Assembly: GCF_040712315.1 (NCBI RefSeq)
Contig: NC_134017.1
Span: forward strand, 10,198,001-10,262,000
Direction of reading: 5' to 3'
DNA: 64,000 bases
Source: Castanea sativa
Lineage: Eukaryota > Streptophyta > Magnoliopsida > Fagales > Fagaceae
Under the pieces are notes generated by a model. The model had not been told where the DNA came from, made no database searches, and was given only the letters and a program-made list of their open reading frames with translations. Both the position numbers and the translations under genes were made by a program. Below are positions 21,921 through 34,400 of the stretch, piece by piece (within the stretch, counting starts at the first letter, position 1; every line of letters starts with the position of its first letter).

Positions 21921-22290
21921 CAATAAATAATATATTGTTTTGAATATCTTGTAAGTATAGGCTATTATTTCACGAATCTTATTGTAATAAATTGCAAATA
22001 CTCGATCAAAATAAGTTGAATTAAATTATTACAATAATATCTTCATTTTAATAGATAATTACTTCAATTTGTCATTGCGATAGATTATAAAATAATTGAT
22101 ACCAACTTATTGCAATGATATATTTGTCGTAATTTTGTGTTTGTCATTGCAATAGATTGTAAAATGATTAATATCAAATTATTGCAATAAGGTATTAGTT
22201 CAAAATTTGCGTTGGAATAGATTACAAAAATAATTGGTATCAATTTATTGTAACAATTTCTTCATTTTAAGTTATTACAACAATTTTTCC
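20767..22290. repeat. Segmental duplication, copy B
   Basis: Direct counterpart of 18398-20010. Copy B has the longer open exon 1 and a preserved CACTA terminus, so it is the better conserved copy. Confidence 0.8.
21703..22290. mobile_element. CACTA-like terminus and subterminal repeats, copy B
   Basis: CACTACGAGAAATTT at 21703 matches the CACTA (En/Spm) terminal signature. The following 580 bp carries dense TTGCAATAA subterminal motifs plus a (TA)n tract (about 21886-21914). No opposite TIR and no transposase were found. It starts only 63 bp upstream of the ankyrin start codon at 21640. Confidence 0.6.
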
Positions 22291-22959
22291 TAAATAATCA
22301 TGTTAATATTATAGAAGATGAAACTCATAAATTTGGGAAATAAAATTTACTTTATCATTAATAGTGATACCAAACATATGAATCAAAAGCATAATACAAA
22401 TTCTAAGAGATATCTCTAGATGTTCATGCTTTTCAAGCATTTTAACTTTTCAAAATGCATGAAGAATGCCAATGATAAATATACTATTGTATTTGAAGAC
22501 TTGGCTATCAAGACAATAACATAACTTACTAGGAGTTATAACTTGAAATAGAATAGCATAAATTTTTCAAGAGAGGTTCATGATAATAAAGCATACCAAA
22601 CATAAGTAATTTCCTCTTTGATTATGACCAGAGTTGTGGGTGTAACTATTACAACTTATAAAATGTAATATGTTAATCATTTTACTATACCTATTTAAAA
22701 TTAAAGCAATCGAGTTAGTCATAATTTCCTTTTAAAAAAGAAAGTTAGTCATAAGGTTCTATTTAATTCATAACTGCATACACAAGCTTATAATAACTTT
22801 TATACATGTTTTTCTTTTTTTGATACCATAACTTTTATATTTGTTCATTCAACACATTCTTCATCCAAAATTTCATATAGCCATAAGTAATTCATCTCCT
22901 CTCTTTTTTGTTCTTTTTTTTTAATACCATTCATAGGGAGATAAAAAAAAAAATCAAAA
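22291..22959. other. AT-rich intergenic DNA
   Basis: No supported feature. Confidence 0.4.
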
Positions 22960-23520
22960 GTCACAAAAGGGTGGCCTAAACCAACATTGGCTCATTGGCA
23001 CACAGGTTGCTAATTTAGCTACAGACCAGACCTCCTTTACAGCCAAATGAGGAACTAAGATCATATTATAGGAAAGACCATGTTGAGTTAGGAAAATTAG
23101 ATCAGTCATTCTAGAACTATCAAGCTAATCTGGAGCCTTTTTCTTCTTAAAGGATTGAAGAAGTTCCCTATTAGAACTTAGAAACAAAATTTGCTAAAAA
23201 CCATGAATTCTTGCTGTGATTCCAGCTTCCACCATAGCTTCCAACAATGCCTCACCTGTGGTTCTGGCTTTGCTACTAACTACACCACAATAGATTCTAT
23301 CTCCCTAGATATTGACAGCTTCATAACCAATGCCACTCCTATGAGGTTTTCTGCCCCTAGCACCTGCAACTTTGATGATCAATTGCCATTGCCCTGCTGT
23401 TGATTGGTGCTCTAGCCTTGGCCTTCTGTTGAGTCTGTTGTTGTGTGGGTGTTCTATGAAGGTTTCCTTGTACTTACAAGATAAAGATTGGGCAGATAGA
23501 ATCACATCCATAGGGTTAGG
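22960..23520 (-). pseudogene. LINE RNase H-like 3' end
   Basis: The minus strand reads LLEAMVEAG, SSNRELLQSFKKKKAP, then DLIFLTQHGLSYNMILVPHL and AVKEVWSVAKLA. This resembles the RNase H tail of plant L1-type polyproteins, in which hydrophobic strands, a SN/DS-type acidic position and a HxxR/NxxAD-like end are expected. Several stops interrupt it. It shares strand with the zinc-binding fragment at 25062-25403 and is probably the 3' part of the same element. Confidence 0.45.
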
Positions 23521-23559
23521 GTTAGTTCCTTCTATTGAGGTCCAAAATATTACAAATAT

Positions 23560-24660
23560 TTAAATCAAAAACTAATGGACCCTCAAAGATAGAAAAGGCC
23601 CAATTCGTGAGCCAATGCCCATTTAAAATTAGTAAAAGAAAGCTCAAGCTCATGAATGGGTAAGGCTTGACCAAAGCAGAGGAAGCTTGGCCTAGGCTTT
23701 GTGAGTGAAACCCTCAAGGAGCCCATAAAGAGACTAGACTAGGATACTGAGAAGCTGCCAGAACTGGGGAGGGGATCCTTGGGAAGTGCAAGAAAGAATC
23801 AGCTATGAGTTAGTTCAGAGAAGCATGCTCATGGGCATAAGAAATGAAGAAAGAAATGTTCCATCAATCACTAGCAACTCAGAAAAAAAAGGCTTTGGAA
23901 ACAGATGAGGACTTAGGAATTAACACCTATGAAGGGAAGCCCGGTAACTCGGGAAAAGCAGCAAAGTGAACCATGAAGGAAGGTGGCTAGGGATCTTTCA
24001 ACCTGAAATGGGGGAATCTACCTATTTAGAGAAAAAAAGAAAAAGGATGAGGCAACCAAAATGGGGGTTTTAAAAAGCCTCTCTAGAAACCTTGGAAAAA
24101 AAGATTAAAAGTCAGCCTCTAGACCTCCCCCCCCCCCCCTAGAAGATGAATTTTAGTTGGAGACTTTTTAGAGGGAAACCTCAAAAGAAGAATATAGCGA
24201 GAAAATAAAGAAAGAACCAGACACCAACGTTGCTGACACAACATTTGTTCTAGTACCCAGGGCAACAAATAAAGGACATCAATGGTACACCAAAAACCCT
24301 AGAAAGGTACTATAAAATGAGATCAAGCCATTAGCAAAAACCATTCAGCAATAAGAAATTAGAGCACAAAGACCCTCTGAAAAAATCCTTTAAATCTCAG
24401 GAAAATAGAAATAGGGAAAAACACTATGAGGGATCCCAAGACAGGTACTAGAGAATACACTTGGATTTAAGAGGATTCAAACCTCACAAGTCTTGGAAGT
24501 CTATAGAAAGCTATCCAAGTTTGAGACTTTTGAATTTATTTGAATCTTGTAACACATCCCAGTGAAAAGAAGGGTCCAATGTACTAAAACTTAATATAAT
24601 GAAATATCATTTTATTTTATAAGGATCCTTAATGTCCTTACATGCTTTTTCTTTATTTCT
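23560..24660. other. Unassigned insertion-like segment
   Basis: About 1.1 kb, purine-rich and non-coding, lies between the two LINE fragments. It contains a C13 run (about 24128-24140). It may be a later insertion or LTR-like sequence; no TIR or LTR pair was found. Confidence 0.35.
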
Positions 24661-24669
24661 TTATTGTTC

Positions 24670-25790
24670 CTTAGCTATTTACTTTATAATATGTATATAT
24701 TTTCATGTATGAATATGTATGTGTTATAGGATCCATGCTTTGTGCACAACTTGGTTCATAATCAGCCCAATATAGTTGCGGTGAACCAAACCCAGTCCAC
24801 CAAACAACAAGTATAAGACCCAGGATCCTTGTTTCTACTTGGGCCTGGGTACTGTCCAAAAAAAGAAGCCACACCTTGATGAGTCACCCTGTTTCTATGG
24901 TTCCAAATGGTCCATAGAGTCATGAAGATGGCCTGCAAGACAGTATTGAATCTGTCCCTCTTACTTTGTATTTAGAAAAGAGCAACGTTAACCAGTGATG
25001 AACAAATGTGTTACTAAAATCTAATGAATGAATGGCTAGGGTGGAGCTGTGTCGACAAGCTCTAGTAAAGGGACAAAGCCAAGAAAAGGTGGGTTGTAGA
25101 TTCATCTTCTTCTTTGCATAGAGGGCATGTACTAGAGGTTGAGATGCCTTTGTTTTTTAGGCTAAGTAAAGTGGGTAGGCTATCATGCATAAGTTTCCAC
25201 ATAAAATTGTTGATTTTTAGAGGGACCTTAACTTTCCAAATTAAGTTCCACACCCTTTCTTGAGTCTGAGCTTGCCTAACAGGGGTTGAATGATCCTTCA
25301 CCAGGAATTCATATGCCTTTTTGACCTGATAATCCCCATTCTTTGAGTATTTCCATAGCATTTTACCTTGAACTAATCCTGTTTTGGAAATAGGAATTTG
25401 CAAGATTGTAAAGGCTTGGGGGGAATGGGTATAAGGATTTAATCAGATCTGTTTTCTAGGTATTGGTATGTTGATCAATTAAGTCTCCCACTTTACCAGT
25501 AGTAAGGCTTGGGTGGTTTAAGTTCAAAGAAGGGCAATGAAACCAATTTTTGTGGTTGAGTGGAATACCATAACCATTTCCAACCCACCATTTCCCCTCT
25601 CTCAGTTTATGGTTTTCTTGTTAGATGATGTTTTTCCAATACCAAGAGTGGTGAGGTTTAGGTCTACATTCCTGAATTGAGCAGCTAGAGAAATATTTAG
25701 CCTTGAAAGTTCTAGCCAACAAAGAGTGAGGATTATGGCTGATTCTCCAATAATTTATTATCCAAAAGTTGTACCTCAAGATGTGATTAG
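24670..25790 (-). pseudogene. LINE (L1-like) RT C-terminus and zinc-binding domain
   Basis: The minus strand reads WRISHNPHSLLARTFKAKYF, then KPHHSWYWKNII, VGNGYGIPLNHKNWF, VGDLIDQHTNT and MLWKYSKNGDYQVKKAY. The zf-RVT module follows: VWNLIWKVKVPLKINNFMWK ... CPLCKEEDESTTHLF (Cys-x2-Cys then His). This order is typical of the end of plant LINE polyproteins. Stops and a frame change near 25080 break it. The 5' part of the element (endonuclease and RT core) is absent, as expected for 5'-truncated LINEs. Confidence 0.75.
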
Positions 25791-26026
25791 ATTATTTGGG
25801 AAAAAAAACGCAAACCAAAACTCGACCACAAACTCATCATCAATCATGGCCCACAAATGCTCTCCTAGAGTTCACAATTGCTTCTAAAGAGATTTGAAGA
25901 ACCTAATTTCCATAATCATTTAAGTTTGACTGCCTTTTCTCACATCATATTTAATCTTTTATGGAACAAAAGAGCCCAACTATTTAGCTCCATATCTAGT
26001 TAGCTATCCCATAATTATATATAATC

Positions 26027-26527
26027 CTAGCCTCTGAGCATGCGCTCATGCTTGTGCTCAGAGGCTCTTCTATTTTTTGGGTAAAGATTAATAATTTGCA
26101 TTTATTATGATTTGGAATTTCTACTTTTTCCAATCACAAAAAAAAAATCTAATGGTGTGATGAATACGTGAGGTGAGTTTTGTAGATTGGAAGAGTTTTA
26201 AAACTAACAAAAGAGTGATCCCATCTTGTAGAAAGTTAGTGAGTAAATGTAGGAATTTAAATCAACATAAAAGTATAAGGTTATAAGAAGCAGGAAAGCA
26301 TTTCAAGGTAAATGTAGGAATTTATTATCTTTGTCAATTTACTATTTTAACCTCCTTTTATGTTTTAGGTAGGGGTATTTTTGACAATAAAAAAAGTAAT
26401 AGCTAACTTTCTTTTTGTCAATTTACTATTTTAACCCCCATTTTTAAATTGTTGGTTAATTAATTGAGTATTTTTTACATGAAAAAAAGTAATAACTAAC
26501 TTTTTGTATCTTCTTAATATATACAGA
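26027..26527 (-). mobile_element. Candidate non-autonomous Helitron
   Basis: Read on the minus strand, the left end is TCTGTATATATTAAGAAG after a host A. The right end has an 11-bp-stem hairpin (GCCTCTGAGCA ... TGCTCAGAGGC, 26030-26065) ending in CTAG. TC start, 3' hairpin, CTAG end and no TIR fit a Helitron. Against this, the base after CTAG is G rather than the usual T, and the hairpin abuts the end. A 28-bp motif TTTGTCAATTTACTATTTTA is repeated inside (26333, 26415). Confidence 0.4.
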
Positions 26528-26971
26528 TTATATCATATCAAAAAAGCAATTTAATATGATATAATATTATACATAATTTTTAATGTCGAAAAAGTACAAT
26601 GAAATTGGCCGGAATCAAAATGTTCCATTCTGATGGAAAAGCCGAAACTAGGTCCGAAATAGTATTTTGAACATTTTTAGTCTTAAAAATTTGTTCTCTT
26701 TTAAACCAAAAAAAAAAGGGGTGGGCTACGGTTGTGCATATACACACATACATAAGGAGAAATCTAATTGGGCTTTGGAGAGAGAGAGAGAGGTATATGT
26801 ATATTTCTGATTGGGCTTTGGTGAGATATTTGGGCTTCAGGGAAAAAATGCGAGATGGGTTCAGATTTTGGGCTAGATGGGTTAAGCCGGACATGCTCAG
26901 TTATACATTAAATTAAAGCAATAAGAGCCAAAAAGACAAATTAGTTGAAGGCTTGAAGCAGTTGGGAAGCT
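26528..26971. other. Upstream region of the FHA gene
   Basis: Presumed promoter and 5' UTR. Contains a GA-rich run (GGAGAGAGAGAGAG, about 26779). No TATA box was assigned. Confidence 0.35.
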
Positions 26972-29200
26972 ATGGAGGTTGAAGGAGAAGACGGTTCCAA
27001 AATTGTGTTACAAAATGCGGGGGACAAGGTTGTGTTTGGACGAGGCTTTGGTTTTAACACGAAAGACAAGACAGTGTCACGTCGCCACGTTGTGTTTGAA
27101 CTAGCCAAAAGTGGCGAGAGCCAAACTGGGTCCAAGTACTCCAAGGTTTCGTTTGAGGTTGTTGGGAAGAATCCCATGTGGGTGAGGGAACATGGGAGTG
27201 GGGAAATCCGGGTTTTCAGGAAGGGTGAGAAGGGTGACGTGGCGGAAGGTGATTGGCTCTGCTTTTTGTCTGGGAAGAGACCTGTTTGGTTTGCCGTGAG
27301 GGAAAGTGAGTTTGGGGTGAGAGCAGAGAAGAGGGTTTTGGAGAGTGAGATTGGTTTGCGTGAGAGTTTGGGAGGTGGGTTTGAGTTTGATGATGGGGTT
27401 GATGTTGAGGCTTTGGATATTGACCCTGTTAAAGGTATGTGTTTTTTGTGTTTCTTACTCGCTTTGCTTTGATTTTGCTGTGTTTGGTTGCTGAGAAAAT
27501 GTTGGAAAGGAGAGTTGGAAATTATAAATCTCTTTGTTTTCTAGCTTAGCTTTGACCATTTTTTGGTATAACTTATATGGAATATTTATTTCTTGTGGTG
27601 AACTTTTTCTGGGACAATCTTGGTTTTTAAATTTTATTAATGTATATAGGAATAGAGATAGCTGAGTTGTAGAAATGCATGCTGTGGAAAATTGAAGTCC
27701 TAGGGTACATTTAATTTTGGAAATTTTTATGTGATGCTTAATACACAATACTGATGCTAATTATTGACTAATTAGCTTGACATATTAGTTTGAATGGTCC
27801 TCTGACTCACTCTCAACATCAGATTTCTTTCATATGATTATTTTGTCTTTTCAGCTATGAAGAAAGTAGAATTGAGTATGTTTGTGTATCATAGAATTTA
27901 CTCTCTACCTTAATCTTCTCTCTCGTAAGAGTTATAATAAATCAGAGTGAGATGCTGAGAATGGTTGGTGGTAAATGTTGGGATCATATATCTTAATGTT
28001 GTCTTCTTTATTCCACGGACATTGTACCACTTAGAGTTCAGTTTTTTTATTTATTTATAAGGATTCCAACTTTGCACTAGCACCCTTAGAAATGTCATTT
28101 ACATCATGTTTTGCTTCACCCCTAGTAAAAAGGAAAGAACAGAAAACTTTTAAAATTCCTCCTTTGCTGAGAGAAGAAAATGTGTCAAAAGATATTGGCA
28201 TATTTTCCTTGTAGCTCACCTAAAGTTTACACTCAAACTAGGTGAGATTTGGAGTAAAAGTTAAGTGTAAGTGATTTGAGATACCAAAGATAGATCTTCC
28301 TCTTTTTTTCTGTCTATTTTCTCTTTATAATCAACAATTATCAATTCTAGTTCATTTGTTCTCTTCAGTTTATTTTCCATTCTAATATTGATTGCAACTT
28401 CAGCATCAGAGAAATAGTTTTCATAGCAGGCTGTTTGTGACATTGATACTTTTGCCTTTGTGTGTGTGTGTGTGAGTGGGCACACACATGCATGCACTTG
28501 CTAGACAGAGTCTGAGACTGATTTCTCACAGCTTGTCTACCATGTAGAATTGGATTTTGTTCTACTATGTGCCCGAGATACATAATAGAAGTTCTGTAAA
28601 ATATATACTGTTGTTGTAGATAACTAGTTCACATGTCTGTTATGCAGTTTTCTGTTTGAATCTCTGTCTTAGTTTCATTTTTAATGTCATGATGCTTTTG
28701 TTAATTAAAATTTGGGAAATGCAGAGTTTGGTTTTCTTGTGATGGGGCACGAGTTTGATCACTATCCCAAGCAAATGCTCCGTGATATAAGAAATTGGGA
28801 CTGGTTTCTTGAGGAACCTAAAAGAGATAGTGATGATGATGAGTATCTTGAGAAGAGCGGAAAGAGGGGAGTGATGAAAAGGAGAAGGAAAGCTGCAGGC
28901 AATGATGATGATGATGACTTTACAGGTGAGAGTGGTGATGACAAGGAGCTTGTCGCAAAACTAAGAAAGGTTGACAGACCTAAATATTCTACAAGATCAA
29001 AAGACCATGACAAGCCTCACAAGGAGGCCAAAGGTAGTAAGAACTCTTTGCAAAAGACAACTAGAGGTGCAAATGAAGATGATGATGATGATGAAACACT
29101 TGGAGGCTTTATTGTTGAGGAGGATGATGTGGAACAAGAAGAAGAAACTGATGAAGATGAAGAAGAGTTTGTTGAAGATGAGGAAGAAGTAGATGATTGA
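26972..29200 (+). CDS. FHA-domain protein with acidic C-terminus
   Basis: Two exons, 26972-27434 and 28725-29200, with a phase-1 GT-AG intron of 1,290 bp, encode 312 residues. Residues 1-100 form a forkhead-associated domain, a phosphothreonine-binding fold, with GDKVVFGRGFGF, then TVSRRHVVFEL (the GR and SRRH signatures) and a downstream Asn-Pro. After the intron comes a conserved-looking EFDHYPKQMLRDIRNWDWFL, then basic MKRRRKAA and RPKYSTRSKDHDKP segments, and a long Asp/Glu tail to the stop. Composition suggests a nuclear protein. I do not recognise a named orthologue, so partner and pathway are not assigned. No disruption is seen and splice phases agree. Start is the first ATG, directly before the FHA fold. 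Confidence 0.88.
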
Positions 29201-31414
29201 CGCCAAATCAAGGAGCAGATACATAATTTTGTAAATGATGCTCAAGATGAACAGTTTTGTATGTGTAATTTCTTATACGTGTTTTTTGTGTTACGTTTTG
29301 TACCATATGTTTCTATAATCTCTCTGTAGCTTATTTGGATAGAATTTCCTTGTGTTGTAAAATATGGAATTTTCTCTTCAGATTTTAGACATTGGAAATT
29401 GAGAGTAGCTAACATTGTGTTTTACTGAAGCTATCTTTCAGTTACTTGTGGTTGATACATCTCATGTCCTGTATATGATTTCAATTTATTATACAAGAAA
29501 TTAGTAGCAGAATCGTTGAGACATATATTACCCTGGCTCCTTTCCTGAATTGGCAAAACAGAGATCTGGGTCAATGTCTTCAAAAGCTTTGGGGGGGTTT
29601 GGTGAACTTCCAAATGGTCAAGTATTTCAAAATTAAGGAATGGTTAAGCTGGTAAGATAAGAAGAGATAAGAGTCAGAGTGGTGTTAAGGCATGAGTGTC
29701 CAAGATATAAGTGTAGCTTTTGTAAAGGAGGAACCAAAGAAGACTCCAATGGGAAATTTGGAAACGCATGGAAGATGGAAGATCCAATTGAAGTTAATGG
29801 GTAATGTAGTATGTTTATTTTCAGGTTGCAAACTAGAAATGCTGATAATTTGTGAGTACTGGATGAGGTTGAGAACCAATGCACCAACACCTCTACAAAC
29901 ACATTCCTCTCCATCATCATGTTCAACCTTTGACTTGTACGGCTGGAGATTGCTGAGATTCTCAGTGGAATGTATAGACTGTAGAGTTTATATGTGCGAC
30001 AAAATTGGAGATAATCATCTTGCTTTTCATGGTTTCTTAGTGTACGTTCGATTCAATTCCAGGTCTGTTACTCAATAAGGAAAAGCTTCATTAATTGAAT
30101 CAACACCCACCAAATTTCTAATTCAATTCAACACTTAAAATACCTATTACTATATATATATATATATTTATTTATTTATTTAATTGTGCCAATTGTAACT
30201 ATTAATTTTTTCAATTTCATCAATCAGCCTTAAAGATCAACTCAGAAAATTTCCTTAATCAAGAGAGTTTTTAATGATAAAATTGACTTGATTTACAAAA
30301 TTAAAGGACAAAATTGACATAATTAATAATTGAGTAGCTTTACTAAGGAGACTTGTACCTCAGTGACGTAACTAATTCTTCTTTATTATGGGAACTAGGA
30401 TTCAAATCCTGCCCTCTCATTGTTAAAAAAAAATTGAGATATAAAATAAGAAAAAAAGAAAGAAGTTAAATAGCTTTAATTTAAAAGAATGATGAAACTG
30501 ACATAATTAAATTTATGGGATGAAACCAAATCTGTAACAAAGGTTAATAAACCAAAATTATTGTTTGGTCTTCTCAAAATAACATTCAAACAAAGATATT
30601 TTTATATAGAAAATAATGAGCGGAAGTTATAGATTTAAATTCTTGAAATTATATTGCTAAGAGTCTTGTAGCTTAATTACCATCTTCTAGTGTTTCTAAC
30701 AAAGATATCTGAGCTCAAATCTTAGAGTCTGTTTGAAAATAACTTATTTAGCCGAAACTGAAAACTTGTTGCTAAAAGTACTATAAATAAAGCTGAAAGA
30801 TAACTAAAATAATATAATGAGACTCATAAATAGTACCAAAAAGTACCATAGGACATGAATAGTACAAAAAAAAAAGTTAAATAATAGCAAAAATAAGCTA
30901 AATAATAAAAAACCTGGTTTTTTAAACTAATGCCAAAGGCAACATTAGTCTCTCATCCCTACTGTAACTATAAAATATTTATAGTAAAACAAAAATTGAA
31001 ATTCTATCATATTTAAAATAGAGTAAAATTTGACTCAAAAAAAAAAAATAGAGTAAAAATTATTTATTAAAAAAAAAAAACCCTGTGATTGAGTCCATAA
31101 GGCCCATAACCATATGAAACGATCTGAGAAAATCAAAAAAGTGCACAAGGCCCATAAATCCACTTTGTGCTAACGATAAAAACGACATCGTTTCCAAAAC
31201 GAATCCTCAGCTAGTATTAAATAATAAAAAACCCCAAATCGAAAATTTCAAAAAATAAATTTCACCTCCTGAAAATCTCTCTCAATGCGCGCCGTTTCGA
31301 GCTAGGGTTTCTGCAACACCAAAAAAAAAAAACCCAAAAAACCAAACAAACAAGCTCAGCCAAACCTAGCTAAGTCCTAGACGAAGCTCAAAACCCCAAA
31401 ATTGGGAGCCTCAA
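29201..31414. other. 3' UTR and intergenic DNA
   Basis: The first few hundred bases are probably the FHA gene 3' UTR. About 30715-30900 (GTCTGTTTGAAAATAACTTA, GAAACTGAAAACTTGTTGCT) resembles a common plant MITE fragment. (TA)n(TTTA)n lies at about 30153-30182. The CTAGGGTTT motif at 31302 marks the leader of the next gene. The open frame 29692-30078 has no recognisable domain. Confidence 0.4.
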
Positions 31415-34400
31415 ATGGAGGATTACGCAGAACAATCTCATTTCGAAGACGACCAATTCGCTTACAATGGCGAAGGATTTCGCGAAGATTTTGAAACCCT
31501 AGACCACCGCCACCGCCACCATCAGCGGCGAGAGCAATTCGATTCAGAGCGCGGTTTTGAACCGGAAGATAATATAAATAGCTCAGGCAATGAGATAAAG
31601 CACTCGTCGATTGTGGGTCACCGTGACTCTGCCTCTCTAGGGTTAGTTTGAGAAATTTCGGTTTTTTTTATATGTTTGTTGAAAATTTTCTCATTCTTGG
31701 TGATATTGATGGAAATGAAAATTTGGTTGTTTTGGTTTTTGGGTTTCTGTGGTGTGTAGAAAGCTTTTTGTTGGAGGCATTTCGTGGGAGACCTCTGAAG
31801 GTACTTTCTAAAGTTTAAACCTTTTTATTCTATTTGTTTTGGTTAATTTTAAGTTATTGTTTTTAGTAAATTCTTCATTATGTGTGTTTTGGATTTGAAT
31901 CATTTTGTTAACTTTAACATTATTGGGTCTAATGATATTTTAGAGTTATGGGTATTTGAATAGTTATGCTATGATATAAACGGGATTAGTGGTGTTTGTG
32001 TAGATGTTGAATGTGAAGGTGAATTAGGGAAATGATGGTTTTTTTTTTTTTTTTGGGGTCTGCCTTCTAGTCATTTAGCTATGGAATTGAGTATATGGAT
32101 TGATTTTCTTGTAATGGTTGATTATGCATTATCTTGGTTTACGTGGTTGCTTGTTGTTTTAGTTGTAATTTAAGTTAATCACTTATTGGGCTCTTTTTTA
32201 ACTAGAATTAGTGGGGTAGTGGAAGCTAAATTAGATTGGTCTTTACCTTTTCTGCTTTTGTGTATCATATGGGATAAGAGAAGTCTGTGAATTTTGGTCC
32301 TATAGAGGTAGGCCGAGGCAGCAATATATGGCCATTGGGATTTAAGGTGTTGTGAATCTTGTGACATCTTGTGTTGGATGGAACTTTCCGTTTTCATCAT
32401 AGTGTGTTTCTCAACCGTGCCCCCCCCCCCCCCCCCCCCGGCGCCCCCTTTTTAATCTCATACACTGAACTTGCTTATTTAGTTCATTTTGCCTCTTTTT
32501 TGTCAATATTCTTTTTGTTGATTTAATGCTTTAGAAAGGATGTTGATTAATGGTATTTTACATTATGTGGGCAATTTATATTGGATTTGGAATGTGATTT
32601 TGTAAGTGGTGACATATATATAGTTTTATATCTGCTCCACCACGTCATTTTAAAACTTCTTGGTTTGTGTACTTGAATGAGGATCTATATCTCCCTTTTC
32701 TGATTGTGGGGACATTATGAGAAAATAAGGATAATTATGGTTCATAAGTTGAATTGTGTCATACTGTCATGGGCAGTGTTGTTAAAAGCGTTGAGCGCAC
32801 TAAAGCGCAAAGGCCTCCTGGAGCCTAGGCGCAAAGTGCAAGCGCGTGCCTGATCGATGTGAAGCGCACATTAAAAAAAAATTAATAAATTAAATTTTTT
32901 TTTTAGTAATGATCAATACAACAATCAAGTGATCAATTAATTATATAAATTACAATAAACATTTTATATAATTTATATAACATTTATATAATTCTTTTGT
33001 GCTTTACAAAATATATGCAACCATGATATTTGATGGCCATGATTACAAAACATGATTGAATCAAAATAGAAGTATAGAACCAAGAAGGCAAAGGCTAAAA
33101 AGTACTAGAATGTTAAGTAATGTTATCTTTGTGAGTGTCTAATTTAGTGTTTGTTTGTGTGGCTGTGGTTAAAAGTTTAAAAATATGTAAAGAGATAGGC
33201 TTAGGTGTATGGTAGCACACCACACTATTAGTTTTTATATATTAAATCAATGGCTTATATCAAACATACTTATATCTAATGGCTAAAAATCAAATCAGGA
33301 ATTTTTTTAAAAAAAAATTACAAAAAGCTCAAAAAAGCGCTCTTTTGTGAAGGCGCTTCATTTTAGAGGGAAAAAGCCCCAAGGGCTCTATGCTTTGCGC
33401 TTTAAGTGTGCTTTTAACAACACTGGCATGAGTTGAGACAAGTGATGGTGTAACAAATTTTTGTTTAATGTTAATTATTTATTTATTTTTGATAGGTAAG
33501 TAAGAATTTTTTTTTGATAGGTAATTGCTATTTATTAAAAATCAAAAAGTGTATACAGGGAATATACAAATCAAAGAAAAAACAGAAAAACAGAACATGA
33601 CTAGAAAATAAAATACAGCGAAACCAGCTGTATAATTAATGGAACAAAAGTAGAGTATCTAGGAAATCCATCAGAGAAAACATGGAGAGAGTGGAGGACT
33701 TCAATCACCATTCATAAAGAGTCTTCAGAAATAAAAACTTGAGGTTTGGTCCAGTGGACTCTTTTTCCTCAAAAATGCCACAATTCCTTTCACCCCAAAT
33801 GCACCACATGAAAGGCTGCCTCCCACACTGTCCCATATATACTAGAACCTAACATGCCACTCCAAGATTCTAGCATTGAAACAACAGAGTTTGCCATAAC
33901 CCAAGGAAACCCAACTAGGCAGAACTATGAATATTGAGTACTGCTAGGTTTTTGTCATAGTTTAAGAGCGCCAATGCATTCTCAGATTTCTAAAGTGAAG
34001 ATTAAAATTCATAATGTGGTTTTGTTGCTACTGTATAGCAATAAATTAGTACACATACTTTGTATGATATCCTTTGTGAAGGCGCGATGTAAAGTTCTGA
34101 AGGAAGAAGTAGTTTGGTCTCATGGATATGATTCTACTGCATGATAAGGTTATAAATGTAAGAATTATAGTTTGACATCTAAAGAAGCATATATTATGGC
34201 TTGGGGCAGTCTGGTTTGTAAATGTGTGTGTGTCTATATATATATATATATTAAATTCATGATTGTCAAGTAATTGTTTTTGTGAGTATAATTGTCAAGT
34301 ATGTTTGTGGTTCTAATCAGTGGAAATTATTGCTGTAAGCATGCCTATGTATCTGGAAAAGGTTTATTAAGTTGAGTTGAGTTGCATAAAATTTGTCTAT

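Noticed and set aside
29692..30078. 128-codon plus-strand frame after the FHA gene
   Set aside because: No recognisable domain and no supporting exon context; likely chance.
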